A DNA stretch of 64,000 nucleotides from Pseudomonas neuropathica (GTDB lineage Bacteria; Pseudomonadota; Gammaproteobacteria; Pseudomonadales; Pseudomonadaceae): NCBI RefSeq assembly GCF_015461835.1, contig NZ_JACOPX010000001.1:1-64000 (forward strand), in the 5' to 3' direction. Under the pieces are notes generated by a model. That model saw only the letters and a program-made list of their open reading frames with translations, was not told the origin of the DNA and ran no database searches. Position numbers and translations under genes: made by a program. Shown here piece after piece: positions 7,917 to 16,352 of the stretch (position 1 is the stretch's first letter; each line of letters starts with the position of its first letter).

Positions 7917-10868
7917 TTAAAACTGCCAGTTAAGGCTCAGGCCGACGCCATGGCTTTTCTCGCGATTGGCCAGTTGTCCGTTGTAATCGAGGTTGACGCG
8001 CACGTCTTTGCTCAACGCGAGGCTGGCCTGCACACCGACCAGCGCCGCATCGCGCACCAGCGCGGAACTCTCCACCGCGTACGGTGTACCGCCGCTGGCA
8101 AAGCGCAGATGCTGCTCGGAATCGATATCGCTGAGGCTGTGTTGCCAGCCGAGATGGCCACTCACGTCGAGTGATTGTTGCGTCGACAGATTGAAGGTCT
8201 TGATCGCCCGCACGCCGAGGGTGCTCAGCACGGCGTCACGTTGATCGCCCGAGCTTTTCAGCGCGGCGGCGTCGCCCTTCTCGGTCAAACCTTCGGTGTC
8301 CAGATGCACGTAGGCCAGGTTGGCGAACGGTTCCAGCGCCAGCGGTTGCAGGTGCAAGCGGTAAGCCGCCTCGCCGAACACTTGCGTGGTCGCCGCGTCG
8401 ACCTTGGCTTTGTGTTTGCCACTGACGTTGCCGTATTGCAGATCGCGCTTCACATCAGCGCGATGCCAGCTGTAAGCCGCACCGGTGCTCAAGCGCCAGG
8501 CGCCAACTTCACGGCCGGCGTATGCGCCGAGGTGATAACTGTCGACCTTGGCCGAGGAATGCGTGCCCGAACCCATGCTCAGCGAACTGTCGCTGTAACC
8601 GCTGACCAGACCGATGCGGGTCTGCTCGTCCAGCGCGCCATCGACACCGGCCAGCAGCCCGCCAATCGAGGTGTTGTAGCCCGCCGTGTCGTGGCTCGAA
8701 TCAGTCGTGCCCCAGGCGCCGAGGGCCTTGACCCAGCCATTGCTTTGCGCTGCATTGGTGTCGTGCAGACGCTCGCCCACCGCGTCGCGCAACTGGCGGC
8801 TGTCGTTGATCAGCATCGAACTCAACGCCGGGTAGATCTCGCCGCTCAACTGCTGAAACGCCTGTTGCGCCGACCTCGCGTCAGGTGAACGCAACAGGCT
8901 TTCGTACACCGAATTGCCCGCGCCCAAACCTTCGACAGCAGCGGCCACCGAGCGCTGATTCGGCGTTTGCCCGACACTGGCGAAGGTGGTCGAGTTACGT
9001 TCGATATCGAGTTGAATGCCATTGGCGGCGTAGTCGAGGCTGCCGCCGATAAACAGGTAGTTCGGCAGCACCGCACCGAACTGGCCCTGAATGCCGCCGG
9101 CCGCTTGCAGGATGTCGTACTGGCGACCGAGCAGGCTTTGCGCCTCGGTGGTGCTGAGCAGCGTCGGGCTGTTTTCCAGCGACAGGCTGACCGTGGCGCC
9201 GCTGATAGTGGCGGTGCCGCCGGCAACGATGCGGTCGCTGCTGGTCGGCGACAGTTCAACGGCGTAAGTCGAACCGGGCGCGAACGTCACGTCACCGGCT
9301 ACATTCAAGGTGCCGATGGAGTTGCCCGGCGCCACGCGAGCGCCGCTATTGGCGGTCAACGCGGCGATGCGGCCGGAACCGCCGAGGCTGCCGCTGTCAT
9401 TCACCGTTACAGCGGAAGTCAGCGAACCGTTGACCGTGAGCAAGCCGCCATTGACCGTGGTCGCACCGCGATAGGTGTTGTCGCCGGTGAGGATCAACTG
9501 GCCGCCGCCGGACTTGATCAGGCTGCCTTGATACACCCGGCTCGCCGCTGCCGTATCACGGGCAGTGCCGACCGCGTAATCGGTCTGATCCTGCTGACTG
9601 GCACCGGCAGCAACGCCGTTCTGCCAGCCCTTGTCTTGCAGGGTTTGCTGCCAGGCGCTGTGCTCGGCGAGGTCTTCAGCCTGCCGCTGAATCAGCGCCT
9701 TGTCAGAGATGTCATTGCTCCAGACATCGCGCTGCCCTGCCCCCAAGTTGGCATCAAACGCACCGAGCAATTGCCCCGGCCCGCGCATCGCCCGGTTCAG
9801 GTTGGCCACGCCCCAGCCGACCCGCTCGGTCGGCGCAGCAGTGACCGAGCCATCCAGTTGCGTCGCGGTAGTCAGCAGCACTTCGAGCGCCTGCTGATTG
9901 GTCATGTACGGGTAGCGTTCCATCACCAGCGCCAATGCGCCGGTCGCATGCGGCGCCGACATCGAGGTGCCGGACTTGATCGCGTAATCACCCCCGGGAA
10001 TGGTGCTGTCGATCTTCGCCCCCGGCGTGGTGATGCACCAGTATTTGGCGAGGCCGCACTGGTTGTACTTTTGCTGATTGCTTTGATCGAGGCCCGACAC
10101 GGCCAGCCAGTGGCCTTCCAGATCCGGCTGAAAGTACGGCAGCGCAGAACGCACGCTGGCGTTCGGATAGCCGCTGTTGCCGGCGCTGAACACGTTGATC
10201 ACGCCGCGCCGGGAAACATCCGCTGCCGCATCGAGCCAGGTGCCTTTGTTCCAGTGCTGCGCGTACGCGGCATGCAGATCGGCCAGTGTCCGGTAGCTGA
10301 CATCCGGCGGCTGGCTGCCCCAACTGTTGTTGATCGCGCGCACGCCGGCATCGGCGAGGGCGTCGTATACCGCTTTGAAATAGCGCGGATCGGGGTTGGG
10401 GCCGAAGAGGAAGCTGTCGTTTTTGTTGGTGTTGCCGACGTAGATCTGCGCGTTGTACGCCACGCCGTGCATGCCGGTACCGTCGCGCGAGGCGCCCATG
10501 GTGCCGACGACGTGAGTGCCGTGGGAGTCGTTGTTGGGGTTGAGGGTGCCGTTGACGTTGAACAACGAACCGTCGATGTAGCTGCCGCTGGCCATTACCG
10601 GGTGATAGCGGTCGCTGGCGAACTCCGGGTGGGCGGCATCGAAGCCGGAGTCGAGGGCGCCGATTTTTACGCCTTTGCCGGTAATGCCGGCGGCGTAGGC
10701 TTGCTCGGCCTGCATCCGGCTCAGCCCCCAGTCGCGAAGGAATTCAGCGCTGCGCCAACTGCCGGGATCGCCGGGTTGGCCGGTTTCAAGGTACTGGGCC
10801 TGAGCCTGGGTTGCGGAAATCACAAGCAGCAGGGTACCGACCGAAATCGGCTTGATGCGTACGTCCAT
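7917..10868 (-). CDS. prtA: Subtilisin-type autotransporter protease
   Basis: A 983-aa secreted serine protease next to aprF. The ATG at 10868 was chosen; two in-frame GTG codons lie 2-3 codons upstream and the ribosome site is weak for all of them. The signal peptide ends near residue 25 (TQAQAQ). The S8 domain has Asp73 (GALDSGFD), His119 (DSHGTHVVG) and Ser302 (SGTSMSAPH). A Gln-rich linker with no counterpart in PrtB (about 380-440) is followed by the autotransporter repeat (LTGDNTYRG, VAPGNSIG) and the beta-barrel, ending LNWQF. Both autotransporters export themselves after Sec passage, so despite the neighbouring AprDEF genes they do not need that exporter. The REPIN and distance suggest transcription partly separate from prtB. 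Confidence 0.92.
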   Translation of the reverse strand: MDVRIKPISVGTLLLVISATQAQAQYLETGQPGDPGSWRSAEFLRDWGLSRMQAEQAYAAGITGKGVKIGALDSGFDAAHPEFASDRYHPVMASGSYIDGSLFNVNGTLNPNNDSHGTHVVGTMGASRDGTGMHGVAYNAQIYVGNTNKNDSFLFGPNPDPRYFKAVYDALADAGVRAINNSWGSQPPDVSYRTLADLHAAYAQHWNKGTWLDAAADVSRRGVINVFSAGNSGYPNASVRSALPYFQPDLEGHWLAVSGLDQSNQQKYNQCGLAKYWCITTPGAKIDSTIPGGDYAIKSGTSMSAPHATGALALVMERYPYMTNQQALEVLLTTATQLDGSVTAAPTERVGWGVANLNRAMRGPGQLLGAFDANLGAGQRDVWSNDISDKALIQRQAEDLAEHSAWQQTLQDKGWQNGVAAGASQQDQTDYAVGTARDTAAASRVYQGSLIKSGGGQLILTGDNTYRGATTVNGGLLTVNGSLTSAVTVNDSGSLGGSGRIAALTANSGARVAPGNSIGTLNVAGDVTFAPGSTYAVELSPTSSDRIVAGGTATISGATVSLSLENSPTLLSTTEAQSLLGRQYDILQAAGGIQGQFGAVLPNYLFIGGSLDYAANGIQLDIERNSTTFASVGQTPNQRSVAAAVEGLGAGNSVYESLLRSPDARSAQQAFQQLSGEIYPALSSMLINDSRQLRDAVGERLHDTNAAQSNGWVKALGAWGTTDSSHDTAGYNTSIGGLLAGVDGALDEQTRIGLVSGYSDSSLSMGSGTHSSAKVDSYHLGAYAGREVGAWRLSTGAAYSWHRADVKRDLQYGNVSGKHKAKVDAATTQVFGEAAYRLHLQPLALEPFANLAYVHLDTEGLTEKGDAAALKSSGDQRDAVLSTLGVRAIKTFNLSTQQSLDVSGHLGWQHSLSDIDSEQHLRFASGGTPYAVESSALVRDAALVGVQASLALSKDVRVNLDYNGQLANREKSHGVGLSLNWQF

Positions 10869-10922
10869 GTTCACCACTCACTTTTATTGTTTTATGCAGT
10901 TTTTTCTGCGGTGTTGCCTGTT

Positions 10923-11146
10923 CCCCTCACCCCAGCCCTCTCCCCCTGGAGAGGGAGCTGGCCGCGGTGTCATGCGGCATTCATCGAGCTGAAAAACCGC
11001 GTCGATTGTGGATTCAGCTGGTCTCGCATCAGCCTTGAAAAACCGGCTCGATGTTGGATTCGGTGCCGCTCGTTCAGGTCGGTGTACTTCTGCAATATCC
11101 CCGGATCAGTCCCCTCTCCCCCTGGGAGAGGGTTAGGGCGAGGGCT
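10923..11146. mobile_element. MITE-like intergenic element with inverted ends
   Basis: About 224 bases bounded by imperfect inverted repeats built on CCCTC-CCC-AGCCCTCTCCCC: left end 10923-10956, right end 11110-11146 in opposite orientation. Inside, two similar segments are arranged as direct repeats: GAAAAACCGCGTCGATTGTG at about 10991 and GAAAAACCGGCTCGATGTTG at about 11037. It has no coding capacity. Elements of this build are dispersed between genes in P. fluorescens genomes and behave like non-autonomous mobile repeats. The right end overlaps the last four codons and stop of aprF. Confidence 0.6.
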
Positions 11147-12491
11147 GTTGAGCGACCACAAATGCCTCATCCACCCGCGCCAGATCCTGCTCGTTCAAGG
11201 TCCCGGCGTAGTAATGCAACTTGGTCCAGGCCATCAGATAGTCGTACCGCGCCTGTGCCAGATCGCGGCGCGTGGTGAACAGTTGCTGCTCGGCGTTCAA
11301 CGCGTCGAGGTTAGTCCGCTCGCCACCGAGAATGCTCTGCTTGGTCGACACCACCAGCGCTTCCGCCGAGCTCAGCGCTTTCTGATAAGCCCGCAGTTTG
11401 TTGACTCCCGATAGACAGGCGCTGAACTGCCGACGCAGTTCGATCAGCGTCTCACGCGTTTTGCCGTCCAGTTCGTATTCGGCCTGTTCCATCGTGCGGC
11501 TGGCCTGGCGCGTCGACGCCGACACCCCGCCACCGGCATACAGCGGCACACTGACTTCAAAACCGATGGTGTTGGTTTCGTAGCGCTGGTTGTAGGTGTT
11601 GCCGCTTTCCGATTCGTTCTGGCGCATCGAGGCGTAGGCATTGATTTTCGGCAGATGCCCGGCGCGATTGCGTTCCACTTCATAACGCGCGACTTCCACG
11701 GCCTGGCGTTGCGAAGCCAGATTCGGGTTATTGCTCACCGCCATTTCATGCCAGGTGTCGTAATTGGCAGGCATCAGCGCGAAGGTCTGGAAGTTCTGAT
11801 CGAGCGGCGCCAAATCACCGATGTCCACCGCCGGCACACCGACCAGTGCACCCAATTCACGCAGCGCGGCGTCCTGTTCGTTGCGCGCCTCGATCTCCTC
11901 GGCAGTCGCCAGCTCATAACGCGACTCAGCCTCGAGAATATCGGTACGCGTGCCCTCGCCCTGCTTGAACATGTGTTGGTTCTGCTGGAACTGCTGCTCG
12001 TACGCCTTCTTCTTCGCCTGAGCGATGTCGATCTGGTCCTGCGCGAACAGTGCCTTGGTGTAGTTGTCCAGCACGCGAACCAGCAACTCCTGGCTCTTGC
12101 CACGAAAATTCTCGTCGGCAAACAACGACTGCGCGACACCTTTGCGATACGCGGCATAAGCCTCGTAATCGAGCAGCGGTTGTTGCAGGGTCAGCGCCGA
12201 GCCGTAACTGCTGTAATTGCGGTCATCGGTACGATTACGCGCGCGCTCATCGAGGGAGGTGGCTTTCGACGAGTTTCGGCCCTTGTTGTAGGTGTAACCG
12301 ATGCGCGGCAACAGGCCGGCGCGGCCAATCGCACGGTTTTCCAGGCCGGCATCGCGTTCCTTGATCGCGCCGAGGAACACCGGGTCATTGCGCAACGCCT
12401 GTTCGTAGATCTCGAACGGCCCCATGGCCGCCACTGCCGAGTGACTCGCGAGCAGCAAGAATGCTGCTGCGAGCGTGGAAAGCTTATTCAT
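11133..12491 (-). CDS. aprF: Type I secretion outer-membrane protein AprF
   Basis: TolC-family outer-membrane channel of the alkaline protease exporter, 452 aa from the ATG at 12491. That start has AAGGA about 10 bases upstream and gives a clean signal peptide (MNKLSTLAAAFLLLASHSAVA). An ATG four codons earlier lies directly against the ribosome site. The mature protein shows the two repeated helical OEP halves typical of TolC relatives, rich in Glu, Gln and Ala. It forms the exit duct for AprA, Inh-controlled protease traffic and probably both lipases, in complex with AprD and AprE. The aprE stop lies 14 bases upstream, so the genes are co-transcribed. The final codons and stop fall inside a dispersed repeat, so the last three or four residues look like an acquired tail. 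Confidence 0.93.
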   Translation of the reverse strand: MNKLSTLAAAFLLLASHSAVAAMGPFEIYEQALRNDPVFLGAIKERDAGLENRAIGRAGLLPRIGYTYNKGRNSSKATSLDERARNRTDDRNYSSYGSALTLQQPLLDYEAYAAYRKGVAQSLFADENFRGKSQELLVRVLDNYTKALFAQDQIDIAQAKKKAYEQQFQQNQHMFKQGEGTRTDILEAESRYELATAEEIEARNEQDAALRELGALVGVPAVDIGDLAPLDQNFQTFALMPANYDTWHEMAVSNNPNLASQRQAVEVARYEVERNRAGHLPKINAYASMRQNESESGNTYNQRYETNTIGFEVSVPLYAGGGVSASTRQASRTMEQAEYELDGKTRETLIELRRQFSACLSGVNKLRAYQKALSSAEALVVSTKQSILGGERTNLDALNAEQQLFTTRRDLAQARYDYLMAWTKLHYYAGTLNEQDLARVDEAFVVAQQPSP

Positions 12492-12505
12492 ACAGCCGAA
12501 CATCC

Positions 12506-13855
12506 TTATTCTTCGGTCAGCGCAGAGCCGGCCCGGTCAAGCAGCGGTTTGAACAGATAGTTGAGCAGTGAACGCTCACCCGTACGCACGAACATTTCTG
12601 CCGGCATGCCGGGCTTGATCACCAGACCGTTGAGTTTTTCCATGGCCTGATCGCTGACGCTGCTGCGCAACACGTAGTAAGGCACGCCGGTTTTCTCGTC
12701 GACCATCTGGTCGGCGGAAATCAGGCTGACTTCCCCCGGTACACGCGGGGTTTTGCTCTGGTTGAACGCGGTAAACAGGATGTCCACCGGCAAATGCGCG
12801 CCGACCTTGTCGATCAGGTTGATCGGCAAGTGCCCTTCCACTTCCAGCGTGGTGCCTTGCGGGACGATCTCCAGCAACGTTTCACCCTGACGCACCACCG
12901 CGCCTTCGGTGTGCACGCCGAGATTGACCGCCACGCCATCGGCAGTGGCGATGATTTCGCTGTGTTGCAGGTCGAAACCGGCGGAAGTCAGTTGCTCCGA
13001 CAGAGTCACGCTTTTCAGTTGCGCGTCGGCCAGTTGCGTACGGACTTCCTTCTGGTATTCCTCGGCGTGCTGTTGCAGTTTCAGCCGCGACTCGAGGATG
13101 CCCTGCTCGACCCGGCCGCTTTCGCCGGTGTTTTCCGCCAGTTGCTGCTGCACTTGCGACAGTTGGCGCTGGTACTCCATCAAGCGGTTACGCGGGATGT
13201 AGCCGTTGTCGGCCAGCGGTTGCAGGTTGCTCAACTGCTGTTGCAGCGAATCGGCCTGAGCATTGAGATCGGTACGGGCACGGCGCATACCGGCCAGTTG
13301 CGCGGTGGCGCCTTCGATGCTCGCACGCAGTCCGGCCTGTTCACGGTAATAGGCCTCGCGACGGCTGCTGAACAGTTGCCGCTGACCTTCCAGCACCAGC
13401 GCCAGGCGCGGATCCGGGTCATTGCTCAGCTCGGCGGGAAAGGTCACTTGCTTGAGGTTGTCGCGCTCGGCCTGCCAGCGCGCGAGGCTGGCCCAAGCCA
13501 TGCGGTACTGTGCTTGCAGCGACTGCACGTCAGCAGCGACTTGCGTCTGGTCGAGGCGGAACAGTGGCTGGCCCTGCTTGACGATTTCGCCTTCGCGCAC
13601 CAGGATCCGGCTGACCACGCCGCTGCTCATCGACTGCACGGCTTTGCGCTTGCCCGACACGACGACCGTGCCTTGCACCGGGATGCCTTGATCGAGCGGT
13701 GCCAGGGCCGCCCAGGTGAAGAAACTGCCGGCGCCAACGATCGCCAGAATCCAGCCCATGCGCGCGAAGAACTTCGCATCGCGTTCCGGGCGTTCGGTGA
13801 TGTAGGCGTGTTCCATGCTCGCTTCGTTTTCAGTGTTCATGCTTGCGCTGCTCAT
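12506..13855 (-). CDS. aprE: Type I secretion membrane-fusion protein AprE
   Basis: HlyD-family adaptor of 449 aa that joins the AprD ATPase to the AprF duct in the periplasm. It has a short cytoplasmic N-terminus, a single transmembrane segment at about residues 32-50, a lipoyl-like half motif (VQGTVVVSGKRKAVQS, then VREGEIVKQGQPLFRLD), a long coiled-coil hairpin (about 100-280) rich in Gln and Leu, and the returning beta-barrel half. Its ATG overlaps the aprD stop (ATGA), which implies translational coupling. An alternative start six codons in (MNTENEA) cannot be excluded. Confidence 0.95.
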   Translation of the reverse strand: MSSASMNTENEASMEHAYITERPERDAKFFARMGWILAIVGAGSFFTWAALAPLDQGIPVQGTVVVSGKRKAVQSMSSGVVSRILVREGEIVKQGQPLFRLDQTQVAADVQSLQAQYRMAWASLARWQAERDNLKQVTFPAELSNDPDPRLALVLEGQRQLFSSRREAYYREQAGLRASIEGATAQLAGMRRARTDLNAQADSLQQQLSNLQPLADNGYIPRNRLMEYQRQLSQVQQQLAENTGESGRVEQGILESRLKLQQHAEEYQKEVRTQLADAQLKSVTLSEQLTSAGFDLQHSEIIATADGVAVNLGVHTEGAVVRQGETLLEIVPQGTTLEVEGHLPINLIDKVGAHLPVDILFTAFNQSKTPRVPGEVSLISADQMVDEKTGVPYYVLRSSVSDQAMEKLNGLVIKPGMPAEMFVRTGERSLLNYLFKPLLDRAGSALTEE

Positions 13856-15627
13856 ACACCCGAATTCCTTGTCGAGGGCTGATACTGTCGGCTCATGCTG
13901 AGCCCGCCCGGTGCCGGTGCAGCTTTTTCCCGTTGTTGTTCTTGCTGGCCGGAAAGTGCCTTGAGCACATCCTGACTCGGGCCGAAGGCTTGCAGACGCC
14001 CGTCATTGAGGACCAGCAGCTTGTCGGCCTGGGCCAGCACCGAAGAGCGATGTGTGACCAGCACCACCGTGGTGCCTTGGGCTTTGAGCGCGGCGATGGC
14101 GCTGGCCAATGCCGCTTCACCGACGGTGTCGAGGTTGGAATTCGGCTCATCCAGCACCACCAGACTCGGCGTGCCGTACATCGAACGCGCCAGTGCCACA
14201 CGCTGCTTCTGGCCACCGGACAAACCACTGCCGTCCTCGCCCAGTTGCGTGTCGTAGCCTTGCGGCAGGCGCAGGATCATTTCGTGGACGCCGGCCTGTT
14301 GCGCAGCGGCGACGACTTTCTGCGGATCGGCCTCGCTGAAACGCGCAATGTTCTCGGCGATGCTGCCGCTGAACAGCTCGATGTCTTGCGGCAGGTAGCC
14401 GATGTACGGGCCGAGCTGGTCGCGGTTCCAGCGATGAATGTCCGCGCCATCGAGGCGCACAGTGCCGCCGAGGGTCGGCCAGACCCCGACCAGCACACGG
14501 GCCAGCGTCGACTTGCCGGAACCGGATGCACCGAGCACACCGAGTACTTCGCCGGCATTCAGATTGAAATTGACCATTTGCAGGGTCGCCGCACGTTGTC
14601 CCGGTGGGCCGGCGCTGACCTGTTCGAAAGTGATCTGACCTTTCGGCGGCGGCAGCGCCATGGCGTCGTCGCTGGGCGGGAACGCTTGCAGCAAGGCATC
14701 GAGACGGCGGTAAGCCAGCTTCGCCCCGCTCCACTGCTTCCACACTGCGATCAATTGGTCGATCGGGCTGAGCACACGGCCCATCAGGATCGAACCGGCG
14801 ATCATCATCCCGGCGGTCATATCACCCTTGATCACCAGCAAAGCACCCAGGCCCAACACCAATGATTGCAGGCACAGGCGCAGGGTTTTGCTCAACGAGC
14901 TGATCACCGCACCGGTGTCACTGGCCTGGTTTTGCAGGCCGAGGAAACGCGAATGCACCTGGAACCAGCGCTTGCGCAGCGAACCCAGCATGCCCATCGC
15001 CTGAATGGTTTCGGCATTGTGCAAATGGCTGGTGGCCAACTGGCTGGACTTCTGCGAATAACCGGCCGCTTCGCCCAGCGGCTTTTTGGTCATGTATTCG
15101 TTGAGGCAGGCCAGGCCGATCAGCAGCAGTGCGCCTGCTGTGGCGAGCACACCGAGCCAGACGTTGAACAGGTAAATCACAAACAAGTAGACCGGGAACC
15201 ATGGCGCATCGAAAAACGCGAACAGCGCCGGCCCGGTAACGAATTGACGAATGTGCGTCAGATCGCCCAGTGATTGCCCAGCGTTGCCCTCGCCCTTGAA
15301 CAGGTTGCGCTCGAACGCCGCCTGGTAGACGCGCAGGTTGAAGCGGCGCTCCAACTGGCTGCCGATGCGAATCACGATAAAGCTGCGCACCACTTCCAGC
15401 AGGCCGATAAAGGCGAAGAAACCGACCACCATCAGCGACAGCATCGCCAGGGTCGTTTCGTTCTGCGACGACAGCACCCGGTCATAGACCTGGAGCATAT
15501 AGATGGAGGGCACCAGCATCAGCACGTTAATCAGTGCGGTAAAACAGCCGACGCTGATCAGGATACTTTTATAGTCACCCAATGCCTTGAATAAGGGAGC
15601 GGTGGCTGGGGCCTTCGCCATCTTCAT
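13852..15627 (-). CDS. aprD: Type I secretion ABC transporter AprD
   Basis: Inner-membrane ABC exporter of 591 aa that powers AprA (and probably lipase) secretion by recognising C-terminal signals. The start at 15627 was chosen because AGGAAG sits 5 bases upstream; a longer frame reaching 15660 lacks this. The N-terminal half holds the membrane domain with six predicted helices (from about residue 20 to 300). The ATPase half has Walker A GASGSGKST (about 366-374), signature LSGGQ (about 469-473) and Walker B LVVLDEP. It lacks an N-terminal peptidase domain, as expected for RTX protease exporters. It precedes aprE with a 4-base overlap. Confidence 0.95.
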   Translation of the reverse strand: MKMAKAPATAPLFKALGDYKSILISVGCFTALINVLMLVPSIYMLQVYDRVLSSQNETTLAMLSLMVVGFFAFIGLLEVVRSFIVIRIGSQLERRFNLRVYQAAFERNLFKGEGNAGQSLGDLTHIRQFVTGPALFAFFDAPWFPVYLFVIYLFNVWLGVLATAGALLLIGLACLNEYMTKKPLGEAAGYSQKSSQLATSHLHNAETIQAMGMLGSLRKRWFQVHSRFLGLQNQASDTGAVISSLSKTLRLCLQSLVLGLGALLVIKGDMTAGMMIAGSILMGRVLSPIDQLIAVWKQWSGAKLAYRRLDALLQAFPPSDDAMALPPPKGQITFEQVSAGPPGQRAATLQMVNFNLNAGEVLGVLGASGSGKSTLARVLVGVWPTLGGTVRLDGADIHRWNRDQLGPYIGYLPQDIELFSGSIAENIARFSEADPQKVVAAAQQAGVHEMILRLPQGYDTQLGEDGSGLSGGQKQRVALARSMYGTPSLVVLDEPNSNLDTVGEAALASAIAALKAQGTTVVLVTHRSSVLAQADKLLVLNDGRLQAFGPSQDVLKALSGQQEQQREKAAPAPGGLSMSRQYQPSTRNSGV

Positions 15628-15748
15628 CGATTCTTCCTGAAATGATTGGACCCGCCACACTTGGGCGAGGCTTCAATTAATATTCCGCCTACCTGCGAAA
15701 GATGACTTGCAAGTACCCGCTTACACTTTCATAACAACTTATGCAAAT

Positions 15749-15763
15749 AACTGCGGTGCAGTT
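15749..15763. promoter_or_regulatory. Palindrome in the inh-aprD gap
   Basis: A perfect palindrome AACTGC-GGT-GCAGTT lies in the AT-rich 203-base gap between inh and aprD, the only sizeable gap in the aprA-to-aprF set. It may be an operator for a secondary aprDEF promoter or an RNA hairpin setting exporter levels relative to protease. I see no convincing -35/-10 pair. Confidence 0.3.
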
Positions 15764-15830
15764 GCCATTCGGCGTTAGTTATAACCAACTCATGGCGCTT
15801 TATATTAAAATTTTGTCGCCGATTCGATCA

Positions 15831-16259
15831 TCAAGGCTGTTTCACTGTTTGCGTCAGCGTGATCACCAGACCCGACTTCAAAGTGGTCAGATAAAGCCCG
15901 TCACGTTGTCGGCTGAAGAACTGGATTCTTGAGCCTTCCTTACCGGTAATAGAGAGGCCGTCAGGGTCGGGAAACCAGCCAATCGGGGGTTCTTCAAGCC
16001 AGGCACCCAGGCAATCGGCACCCTCTCCCAAGGTCTTGTTTACTTTCAATTCCAAGGAGCAAGTGTTGGAAGGTTTGTCCTGCTGCTTTTGCGCTTGTGG
16101 GTCCTCACCTCGGGTGGACAGCGTCGCTTGCCACTGCCCGGCAAATACGGAGGGTTCTTCAAGTCTGAGGCTGCTTGCCATGCTGGTTTCTCCTGAAATC
16201 ATGATCAGCGTCGCCGAGAGCCACGCCATTGCCTTGTAGGTAAAAGCTTTACAGATCAT
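15831..16259 (-). CDS. inh: Alkaline protease inhibitor Inh/AprI
   Basis: Periplasmic inhibitor of 142 aa as read from the ATG at 16259; a start at residue 11 (MAWLSATL) is also possible because the ribosome site of the first is distant. A signal peptide ends near residue 28 (ETSMA), giving a mature N-terminus SSLRLEEPS. In this family the first mature residues plug the protease active site, and the Ser-Leu start fits that. The fold is a small lipocalin-like beta-barrel, with one disulphide expected between Cys67 and Cys83. It sits between aprA and aprD as in other serralysin operons and protects the cell from prematurely folded AprA. Confidence 0.9.
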   Translation of the reverse strand: MICKAFTYKAMAWLSATLIMISGETSMASSLRLEEPSVFAGQWQATLSTRGEDPQAQKQQDKPSNTCSLELKVNKTLGEGADCLGAWLEEPPIGWFPDPDGLSITGKEGSRIQFFSRQRDGLYLTTLKSGLVITLTQTVKQP

Positions 16260-16310
16260 AGGAATATTCGCTCCGGCGTGTAGCCTTGCTTACCGAGCAA
16301 CACGATGCAA

Positions 16311-16345
16311 GTGGAGAAAGCGGCGTATCACACGCCGCTTTCCAC
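16311..16345 (-). terminator. Hairpin between aprA and inh (attenuator-like)
   Basis: GTGGAGAAAGCGGCG at 16311-16325 pairs with CGCCGCTTTCCAC at 16333-16345, making a long stem just after the aprA stop. No T-run follows on the minus strand, so it is more likely a partial terminator or 3' stabiliser that makes aprA message more abundant than inh-aprDEF message. Confidence 0.55.
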
Positions 16346-16352
16346 TTCTACA

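Noticed and set aside
8967..11414. An 815-codon open frame antisense to prtA and aprF
   Set aside because: It crosses two well-supported genes and the intergenic repeat, and its protein is compositionally biased with no motif. It is a GC-driven shadow frame.
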